31,396 bases of DNA from Thermoplasmatota archaeon (GTDB lineage: Archaea > Thermoplasmatota > E2 > DHVEG-1): the NCBI GenBank assembly GCA_018334795.1, contig JAGXLH010000004.1, positions 1 to 31,396 on the forward strand, written 5' to 3'. Below are positions 25,808 to 31,396 of this stretch, one piece after another (positions within the stretch are counted from its first letter, which is position 1; every line of letters starts with the position of its first letter). The notes beneath the pieces are model-generated. The model was not told the origin of the DNA. It made no database searches and was given only the letters and a program-made list of their open reading frames with translations. The translations under genes were made by a program, and so were the position numbers.

Positions 25808-26476
25808 ATGACGAAATCGACAAGAGAAATAGTCATTCCAAGTCAATACCTTGGCGAAACAAGTGAATTTAAGGCAGGACGCGGAACCTTAATTGATCAT
25901 GGAAAAATTTATGCAAAAATACTTGGTGTTTTAAATAAACATCCTCCCTATGTAAATGTGGTTCCTCTTAAGGGTCGGTATGATCCTGTTGAAGGAGATA
26001 CGATTATAGGATTTGTTGAACAAGCAATGTCCTCAAGTTGGTTAGCGGATATTAATGCGCCATATCCTGCACTGTTACATGTAAGTGAGGTTCCCTGGAG
26101 GGTAGACTTTGGTGAAACCGAAAAATATTTAAATACTGGGGATACCATCATGGCAAAGATTCTTTCCGTTGATGTGGAAAGGAAATTAAATATTACCCTT
26201 AAGGATCGAAACTTGTATAAGATACAAGGTGGCCATATCATCACCGTGGGACCTTCAAAGGTTCCACGAATTATTGGAAAAAAAGGGTCGATGATAAATC
26301 TCTTAAAGAAATATACGCGTTGTCGTATTTTCGTTGGGAAGAACGGCCGCATTTGGATTGATGGTGAAGACCTTCAAGTATCAAATGCCGTACAAGCAAT
26401 TCGACTGATTGAACGTGAATCAATCTCATATGGGCTTACCGACAAAGTCGAAGAGCTCTTGAAATCATTATCTTAA
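25808..26476 (+). CDS. rrp4: Exosome RNA-binding cap protein Rrp4
   Basis: The 222-residue protein starts with the exosome N-terminal barrel region (VIPSQYLGE...KAGRGTLI), then an S1 domain (about 60-130) and a KH domain with GPSKVPRIIGKKGSMI at about 148-163. It sits on the Rrp41-Rrp42 ring and guides RNA into it. Ribosome binding is by TAGGAGG about ten bases upstream. Confidence 0.97.
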   Translation: MTKSTREIVIPSQYLGETSEFKAGRGTLIDHGKIYAKILGVLNKHPPYVNVVPLKGRYDPVEGDTIIGFVEQAMSSSWLADINAPYPALLHVSEVPWRVDFGETEKYLNTGDTIMAKILSVDVERKLNITLKDRNLYKIQGGHIITVGPSKVPRIIGKKGSMINLLKKYTRCRIFVGKNGRIWIDGEDLQVSNAVQAIRLIERESISYGLTDKVEELLKSLS

Positions 26477-26495
26477 AAGGAAGTGAAAAAATATT

Positions 26496-27257
26496 ATGAA
26501 ATCAGATATTGAACTTATCGATGCGAATGGTAAACGTCTTGATGGACGAACTAATGATCAACTTCGTGATGTTAAGATTGAGGCAGGTGTGTTGCATCGA
26601 GCGGATGGATCCTGCTATTTAGAATGGGGTGGCAACAAGGTTGTTGTTGCAGTGTATGGTCCTCGTGAAGCAATTCCACGACATACTCAAGACCCATTAC
26701 GAGCGATTGTTAACGCACGCTATAATATGGCAGCGTTTAGTGTTGATGATAGAAAACGCCCAGGTCCTGATCGACGAAGTCGTGAAATCTCAAAAGTAAT
26801 CTCAGAAGCATTAGAAAAAGTGGTGTTAATTGATTTATATCCTCGAGCAGCAATTGATGTTAATATTGAAATTCTTGATGCTGAAGCAGGGACGCGTTGT
26901 GCAGGATTAACCGCTGCAGGCGTAGCATTAGCTGATGCGGGTATCCCAATGAAAGACATTCCTGTTGGTTGTGCTGCTGGTAAAATTGGTGCTGAAACAA
27001 AAGATGGAAAAGTTAGTGGGGGGCATGTTGTCCTTGATCTTGGAAAAGAAGAGGATAATTTTGGTGATGCTGATCTTCCAATCGCGATTTCACCACGAAC
27101 TGATGAGATACTTCTTTTACAAATGGATGGTCATTTAACCGTTGAAGAATTTAACAAAGCAATGGAGTTGGCCATGAAAGGATGTCACGACGTTTCAAAA
27201 TTACAAAAGGATGCATTGATCAATAAATATGCAGCTGATGTTGAAGAGGTGGAATAA
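26496..27257 (+). CDS. rrp41: Exosome catalytic subunit Rrp41
   Basis: The 253-residue protein is an RNase PH-domain protein with KRLDGRTNDQLR near the start, RPGPDRRSREISKVISEAL for RNA and phosphate contact, CAGLTAAGVALADAGIPM, and DNFGDADLPIAI. The latter carries the catalytic acid. Rrp41 performs phosphorolytic 3'-to-5' RNA decay and tailing within a hexamer with Rrp42. It starts 19 bases after rrp4. Confidence 0.98.
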   Translation: MKSDIELIDANGKRLDGRTNDQLRDVKIEAGVLHRADGSCYLEWGGNKVVVAVYGPREAIPRHTQDPLRAIVNARYNMAAFSVDDRKRPGPDRRSREISKVISEALEKVVLIDLYPRAAIDVNIEILDAEAGTRCAGLTAAGVALADAGIPMKDIPVGCAAGKIGAETKDGKVSGGHVVLDLGKEEDNFGDADLPIAISPRTDEILLLQMDGHLTVEEFNKAMELAMKGCHDVSKLQKDALINKYAADVEEVE

Positions 27258-27259
27258 AT

Positions 27260-28135
27260 ATGACGATTTCTCCAACGATAAAAAAGAATTATCTTCAAAA
27301 ACTTGCAGAGCAAAACAAACGATCTGATGGTCGGAAATTTAGTGATTATCGACCAGTTTCAATTGAGCCTGGTGTTATTAGTAAAGCAGAAGGTTCAGCA
27401 CGGGTAAAAATTGGTAACACTCAAGTTGTTGCAGGTATCAAAATGGTTATGGGTGAACCTTATCCAGATACGCCTGATGCTGGGGTAATGACTACTGCTG
27501 CTGAATTGATACCGCTTGCATCTCCTGATTTTGAAGCAGGTCCTCCTCGAGGAAATGCAATTGAACTTGCAAGAGTTGTGGATCGGGGGATTCGTGAATC
27601 AAATGTGATTGATTTTGAAAAACTATGTTTGGAACCTGGTGAAAAGATTTGGGTTGTTTTTATTGATATTCACATTATTGATTATGATGGAAACTTGTTT
27701 GATGCAGCTAGTTTAGCTGCTCTTGCAGCGTTGTATGGTGCTCGGATGCCCATTGAGCGATTGGAAGAAGAAGATCGAAACGCATATATTAAAAAATTAG
27801 ATGATTTCGGTATTAAACCAGTTGAGGAAACCGTGAAAAATAAAGCTGGTGATGAAGAGAAGGTGATGTCTTATTATATTCCAATGCGTGAACCACCGAT
27901 ATCATGTACCTCTGTTAAATTCAATGATGTTGTTGTAGTTGATCCATCACTTGATGAAGAAGAAATCGCGGAAGCACGATTAACGGTTTCAACTGATTCA
28001 AATGGATCTATTAGAGCTATGCAGAAGGGCTTAAATGGTAGTTTTACCCTAGAAGAGATAAAAAAGATTATAAAAGACTCCCTTGTTACCGGAGACGCAC
28101 TAAGAAAGCAATTAAACGAGAGTGCAGGTAGGTAA
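27260..28135 (+). CDS. rrp42: Exosome subunit Rrp42
   Basis: The 291-residue RNase PH-domain protein contains RSDGRKFSDYRPVSIEPGV, GPPRGNAIELARVVDRGIR and DGNLFDAASLAALAAL. The family lacks the catalytic acids of Rrp41 but completes the active ring. It starts two bases after the rrp41 stop. A Glu/Lys-rich insertion near residues 190-205 (EETVKNKAGDEEKV) is visible. Confidence 0.98.
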   Translation: MTISPTIKKNYLQKLAEQNKRSDGRKFSDYRPVSIEPGVISKAEGSARVKIGNTQVVAGIKMVMGEPYPDTPDAGVMTTAAELIPLASPDFEAGPPRGNAIELARVVDRGIRESNVIDFEKLCLEPGEKIWVVFIDIHIIDYDGNLFDAASLAALAALYGARMPIERLEEEDRNAYIKKLDDFGIKPVEETVKNKAGDEEKVMSYYIPMREPPISCTSVKFNDVVVVDPSLDEEEIAEARLTVSTDSNGSIRAMQKGLNGSFTLEEIKKIIKDSLVTGDALRKQLNESAGR

Positions 28136-28136
28136 T

Positions 28137-28439
28137 ATGGCAAAGAGAACCAAAAAAGTTGGCCCAGCAGGACGATACAAAGCTCGATATGGTGTCCGTT
28201 CACGAAATCGTATACGTAATGTTGAGGTTGTTCAACGACAGAAACATATCTGTCCAAGTTGTGGTCATCAATCAGTGAAACGTGTTGATACTTCTATTTG
28301 GCAATGCCGAAAATGTGGGGTCAAATTTGCTGGAGGAAGCTATCTTCCAAGAACAGAAATTGGCCAACATGTTGAAAAAGTCATTCGTGGTAGCAAACGA
28401 CGTATGCTTGAAGAAGAATTTGACGAAGAAGAAGAGTGA
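28137..28439 (+). CDS. rpl37ae: 50S ribosomal protein L37Ae
   Basis: The 100-residue protein has a basic N-terminus and a four-cysteine zinc finger, Cys39, Cys42, Cys57 and Cys60 (CPSCG ... CRKCG), typical of L37Ae. I use ATG 28137, one base after the rrp42 stop, because the GTG at 28122 overlaps rrp42 and AGGTAGGT precedes the ATG. The C-terminus ends in an acidic EEEFDEEEE tail. Confidence 0.96.
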   Translation: MAKRTKKVGPAGRYKARYGVRSRNRIRNVEVVQRQKHICPSCGHQSVKRVDTSIWQCRKCGVKFAGGSYLPRTEIGQHVEKVIRGSKRRMLEEEFDEEEE

Positions 28440-28444
28440 TTTGT

Positions 28445-28585
28445 ATGGCAGGCTATCGATGTGGTGTTTGTAAAAAAACTGTGAAATTCGATGTGAAAAA
28501 CATTGGTTTACAATGTCCATATTGCGGAAGTAAAATATTTTACAAAGAACGTCCAACAGTGGCTAAACATATCAAATCATTATGA
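28445..28585 (+). CDS. rpoP: DNA-directed RNA polymerase subunit P
   Basis: The 46-residue zinc ribbon reads MAGYRCGVCKK with Cys6 and Cys9, then QCPYCGSKI with Cys24 and Cys27, and ends with a basic segment containing KERPTVAKHIKSL. This is archaeal RpoP (Rpb12 homologue). It begins five bases after the L37Ae stop, its usual place after L37Ae, and ends the operon just before a hairpin terminator. Confidence 0.95.
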   Translation: MAGYRCGVCKKTVKFDVKNIGLQCPYCGSKIFYKERPTVAKHIKSL

Positions 28586-28600
28586 TATAAAATAGGACGC

Positions 28601-28645
28601 AGAAGAGACGTTCTCTTCTTAATATCAACTTTCTTTTTTATTTTG
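28601..28645 (+). terminator. Hairpin and T-rich terminator after rpoP
   Basis: A perfect eight-pair hairpin, AGAAGAGA-CGT-TCTCTTCT (28601-28619), starts 15 bases after the rpoP stop and is followed by a T-rich stretch (about 28630-28645). It fits the end of the psmA-rpoP transcript. Confidence 0.7.
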
Positions 28646-28655
28646 TATAATGTGA

Positions 28656-28681
28656 TAGCATATATGCTAATACTTAAATAC
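28656..28681. repeat. 14-base palindrome next to a TATA-like element
   Basis: TAGCATATATGCTA (28656-28669) is a perfect palindrome, directly followed by AATACTTAAATAC (28669-28681). The same 13 bases recur in inverted orientation at 29029-29041. It could be an operator, or two facing promoter elements flanking the small ORFs. Confidence 0.4.
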
Positions 28682-28737
28682 AAATTCTTTTTTATTGCCA
28701 TTTTTTCCGATAAAAAAATTATCTATTGGAATTAAAA

Positions 28738-28902
28738 TTATTGAATTCTATTTAATGCTTTTCTTGCACAATCTAACTCCTTTTCATAACATGGCAAACT
28801 TTCATATTCATTTCTGTTTGCGTAATGAACAAACCAAGATCTTTTCATATTATCCCTCTTGTTTTTACCCATCCAACCCCGTAGGGTATCTATTTTATTC
28901 AC
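28738..28902 (-). CDS. Small ORF, second half of a candidate small gene
   Basis: Up to 54 residues from GTG 28902, or 36 from ATG 28848, which has GAGGG just upstream. The sequence is charged and balanced (MKRSWFVHYANRNEYES, then a Glu/Lys/Asp/Arg-rich helix-like end with two cysteines). This composition is more protein-like than the hydrophobic frame on the opposite strand. It overlaps the end of the preceding small ORF in the +1 frame, so the two may be halves of one gene of about 83 residues. I do not recognise a family. Confidence 0.4.
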   Translation of the reverse strand: MNKIDTLRGWMGKNKRDNMKRSWFVHYANRNEYESLPCYEKELDCARKALNRIQ

Positions 28903-28990
28903 TCAGAAAAATCTCTGATAATACGGTTACAAACCGTTCGCTGAAATAACCTTCCTGATACTCATCTACAACATTTATTTTCCCCGTCAT
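28895..28990 (-). CDS. Small ORF with promoter and ribosome binding site
   Basis: The 31-residue frame starts at ATG 28990 (MTGKINVVDEYQEGYFSE...) and ends TAA 28895. GAGGAG (29006-29001) lies ten bases upstream. AATACTTAAATAC (29041-29029, minus strand) is a TATA element at the right distance for a start near 29008. The product looks like a helix with mixed charge. It overlaps the next ORF (28738-28902), which continues in the +1 frame. Confidence 0.4.
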   Translation of the reverse strand: MTGKINVVDEYQEGYFSERFVTVLSEIFLSE

Positions 28991-29028
28991 AGACCACTCT
29001 CTCCTCATAAACAAAATAAGACACTCTA

Positions 29029-29041
29029 GTATTTAAGTATT
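29029..29041 (-). promoter_or_regulatory. TATA-like element for the small ORFs
   Basis: AATACTTAAATAC on the minus strand, about 25 bases before the predicted transcript start and 39 bases before ATG 28990. The rest of the spacer up to 29372 has a purine/pyrimidine-skewed tract at about 29163-29215 and nothing clearly coding. Confidence 0.45.
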
Positions 29042-29372
29042 CCTAAATATGCCTTTTTTCCCAAAAAAACTAGGTTTTCGTTCGATAAGATGGTTTAAAG
29101 TAATAATAAAACCATAAAACCTCTTTTTTCCCCAGGAAGGGAAAGAATGATAGGGGAAATTTTTTATCCATCTTTCCTCACCACCTCGCCACTTCCCCAT
29201 CCTCACCATCTGAATGCACATCCCGTGCACAAATACACGTAATGCATTTTCTTTTTTTATATTTTGTTAAATTTTTAAAGTTTTCATTGTCAAAATGATT
29301 CCTTTTCAGTCGCCTCTTTTTAGCAAAACATATTATGCATTAACACTAATACGTTTGGTCATAGGTGAAATA

Positions 29373-29615
29373 ATGCATACGGCTAAGATAACTATCACTT
29401 TTGATGAATCACAAACAGCATCTATCATCTATGCATCACTTCTACCTGAACTTTCAAAAAACATTCCTCAAACTAACGTAAACATCACTCATTCAAAAAA
29501 CACACTTATCGTATCAATTTCAGCTCAAACAACACCTGTGCTTCGAGCTGCGATTAATTCATACAGCCGCTGGATTCAAACAGCCGTACAAGTTCAAAAA
29601 ATAAATAAAAAATAA
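29373..29615 (+). CDS. pcc1: KEOPS complex subunit Pcc1
   Basis: The 80-residue protein has the Pcc1 pattern: two strands (KITITFDESQTASIIYASL), then a region with NVNITHSKNTLIVSISAQ, then the helix VLRAAINSYSRWIQTA. Pcc1 dimerises Kae1 in the KEOPS complex that makes threonylcarbamoyl-adenosine (t6A) in tRNA. The start is ATG 29373 with AGGTGA upstream. The frame is open to 29295, but the extra residues do not look like the family. In many archaea pcc1 directly follows rpoP; here a 787-base spacer intervenes. Confidence 0.88.
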   Translation: MHTAKITITFDESQTASIIYASLLPELSKNIPQTNVNITHSKNTLIVSISAQTTPVLRAAINSYSRWIQTAVQVQKINKK

Positions 29616-29632
29616 TAAAAATAAAGATTTTT

Positions 29633-30901
29633 TTACGATTCAATCACAAAGGTTTCATCACGTTTCGGGCCTGTTGAAACAACTTTAAGTGAAATTCCCA
29701 AAAATGTTTCAATAAATGATAAATATGATTGTGCTTGCATGGGCAGATCCGATAACGATGATGGTCTTTTAAAATCATTCCAACCCTTGAATTCCTTATA
29801 CACGGGTTCTACCTCACCTACATCTTCAATCGCAGCAGGAAATCCATCTAATTTTTTTCCACGTAATTTATAACCGATACAAATCTTTACTTTGTCTAAC
29901 CCGTTAAGGACATCCAATTTAGTTATCGCAAGATGAGTAACTCCCGATAACATACAAGCATGTTTCACTACCATTAAATCTAACCAGCCACACCGACGAG
30001 GCCTGCTCGTCGTCGTTCCAAATTCATGCCCCTTCTCTTGTAAATGATGCCCAACATCATCAGATAGCTCCGTTGGTAATGGCCCTTCTCCAACACGAGT
30101 AGTATAGGCTTTTACAATACCAATGATTGCCCCAATCTTGTTTGGACCAACGCCTGCACCTGAACACACTCCTCCAGCGATAACATGAGACGACGTAGTA
30201 AACGGATACGTTCCAAAATCAACATCAAGCATAGTGCCTTGAGCTCCTTCAAACAATACCCTCTTTTGATCGTTAAATGCTTGATGCAACATCAACGAAG
30301 TATCGGTAACATAAGACTTTAATTTCTTTCCAATCGCTAAATACTCTTTTACGATTTCATCTTCATTTAACGATTCGTCAATTTGAAAAACAGTAAACAA
30401 CTCTTTTTTACTTGGAAGAATACGTTGTAACCTATTTCGTAACTGTTTTTCACTAAGTAAATCACCAATACGAATTCCGCGACGAGCAATTTTATCGCTA
30501 TAACACGGACCAATACCTCGTTTAGTCGTTCCAATTTTTCCAGAACCACGAACACGTTCCTCTGCCCCATCCAATAACTTATGATACGGCATGATCACAT
30601 GAGCACGATCACTAATAAATAAATTTAAGGAAACACCACGGTCCTCAAGCATGCTGATCTCATCAGTTAACACCAATGGGTCAACAACACATCCATTTCC
30701 AATAACTCCTTTTTTCCCCTGAATAACTCCAGATGGAACAATATGCAATTTATACACTTCCTCATCGACCACAATGGTATGTCCTGCATTGTTTCCACCT
30801 TGAAAACGAACAACAAACTCAGCATCCTTTGCAAAATAATCGACAATCTTACCTTTACCTTCATCGCCCCATTGGGTTCCAATAACAACTGTTGATGACA
30901 T
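29633..30901 (-). CDS. purA: Adenylosuccinate synthetase
   Basis: The 422-residue protein has the glycine-rich GTP loop GDEGKGK (12-18) with catalytic Asp13, GGNNAGHT with His41, KIGTTKRGIGPCYSDK, an FEGAQGTMLDVDFGTYPF stretch, the SRPRRCGWLD loop and the base-recognition TKLD. It joins IMP and aspartate using GTP, the first step from IMP to AMP. The length fits the family. It starts 53 bases after the OsmC-like gene, so the two may be co-transcribed, and ends opposite pcc1. Confidence 0.98.
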   Translation of the reverse strand: MSSTVVIGTQWGDEGKGKIVDYFAKDAEFVVRFQGGNNAGHTIVVDEEVYKLHIVPSGVIQGKKGVIGNGCVVDPLVLTDEISMLEDRGVSLNLFISDRAHVIMPYHKLLDGAEERVRGSGKIGTTKRGIGPCYSDKIARRGIRIGDLLSEKQLRNRLQRILPSKKELFTVFQIDESLNEDEIVKEYLAIGKKLKSYVTDTSLMLHQAFNDQKRVLFEGAQGTMLDVDFGTYPFTTSSHVIAGGVCSGAGVGPNKIGAIIGIVKAYTTRVGEGPLPTELSDDVGHHLQEKGHEFGTTTSRPRRCGWLDLMVVKHACMLSGVTHLAITKLDVLNGLDKVKICIGYKLRGKKLDGFPAAIEDVGEVEPVYKEFKGWNDFKRPSSLSDLPMQAQSYLSFIETFLGISLKVVSTGPKRDETFVIES

Positions 30902-30954
30902 GAAAATTCACAATCTCAGGAAATCAGTAAGCACTACATAAATCTGCTGTTCAA

Positions 30955-31356
30955 TTACTCATCATCTTGAGCGAAATCTAAATTGACTTTTGGTGGATTT
31001 TCTAAATGTTTTTTCACTGTACAAAGACTTGCTACTTTCAACACTGCATTCTTATATTTTTGTGGGAACTCTTTTCCAACATGAATTGTAATATTAATTT
31101 CTTCAACTAATCCCGTTTTTTCATTTTCCTTTGTTTTCAAAACTAATTTTAAAGAATCTGTTGGAATATTTCTTTTTTGACAAAAACGGAGTACGTAGAT
31201 GCCAGTACACGTTCCTATTGAAGAAAGAAACAATGAAAACGGGTCAGGTGCTTCTCCAGATCCACCGGAATAAACTGATTGATCTGTTTTAATTTCAAAA
31301 TCATCAAAATTCGCGTTCACTTTTTGACCTTCCGGAAAACTAATATCCATCTCCAA
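30955..31356 (-). CDS. OsmC-like protein
   Basis: The 133-residue protein has the OsmC fold pattern: a short beta N-terminus, then PDPFSLFLSSIGTCTGIYV with Cys50 on the central helix, and a second cysteine in VASLCTVKKHL (Cys112), with Cys59 between. OsmC and Ohr proteins reduce organic peroxides using such a cysteine pair; many archaeal members are uncharacterised. The start is TTG 31356, which has GGTGA six bases upstream; ATG 31350 is the alternative. Confidence 0.88.
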   Translation of the reverse strand: MEMDISFPEGQKVNANFDDFEIKTDQSVYSGGSGEAPDPFSLFLSSIGTCTGIYVLRFCQKRNIPTDSLKLVLKTKENEKTGLVEEINITIHVGKEFPQKYKNAVLKVASLCTVKKHLENPPKVNLDFAQDDE

Positions 31357-31396
31357 ATTACATCACCTTAATTCTGTTCTCAATTTTCATCATATT

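Noticed and set aside
25948..26352. 134-codon open frame opposite rrp4
   Set aside because: It lies fully within a well-supported gene and has no family resemblance or start signals.
28695..28949. Plus-strand 84-codon open frame in the rpoP-pcc1 spacer
   Set aside because: It starts on TTG without a ribosome binding site and is rich in Phe, Tyr and Ser. The opposite strand has better start signals and composition.

Overview
The window comes from an archaeon, and from a euryarchaeal-type one. It carries the archaeal exosome superoperon (proteasome alpha, SBDS, Rrp4, Rrp41, Rrp42, L37Ae, RpoP), the S13-S4-S11-RpoD ribosomal/RNA polymerase cluster, the KEOPS subunit Pcc1, TATA boxes about 25 nt upstream of several starts, a mix of leaderless and Shine-Dalgarno starts, and a tRNA with no encoded CCA. 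The DNA is clearly AT-rich. An uncultured member of Thermoplasmatota or a neighbouring lineage is my best guess from overall flavour, but no single marker in the window proves it.

Layout. 1-3.7 kb: a small zinc ribbon with no normal start codon, a secreted protein of unknown function, a secreted M28 metallopeptidase, a four-helix membrane protein and a frameshifted double zinc ribbon. 3.7-9.8 kb (minus strand): an APC permease fused to a PTS EIIA-like domain, downstream of an eight-gene, end-overlapping Mrp cation/proton antiporter operon of the type found in membrane-bound hydrogenases, here without hydrogenase genes. 9.8-12.1 kb: tRNA-Pro(CGG), a nitroreductase, a probable structured RNA in an otherwise empty spacer, and an alpha/beta hydrolase. 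12.2-14.8 kb (minus): rpoD, S11, S4, S13.

15.2-20.0 kb (plus): a four-gene unit of a LuxE-like acyl-activating enzyme, two tandem transglutaminase-fold paralogues and an Nramp-like membrane transporter. This is the strongest candidate for an undescribed pathway. The second paralogue keeps a Cys-His-Asp triad, whereas the first has Glu and His at the matching His and Asp positions. 20.2-24.2 kb: a 1094-residue secreted, membrane-anchored multidomain protein, then QueE. 24.3-28.6 kb: the proteasome/exosome superoperon, closed by a clear hairpin terminator. 28.6-31.4 kb: a spacer with two overlapping small ORFs behind a good promoter, then Pcc1, and on the minus strand an OsmC-like protein followed by adenylosuccinate synthetase.

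How the genes work together: the information-processing genes form the two conserved archaeal clusters. The Mrp unit is an ion-coupled membrane complex. The LuxE/transglutaminase/transporter unit looks like a metabolic cassette: activate a carboxylate, act on an amide or thioester, move something across the membrane. That reading is inference; the substrate is unknown.
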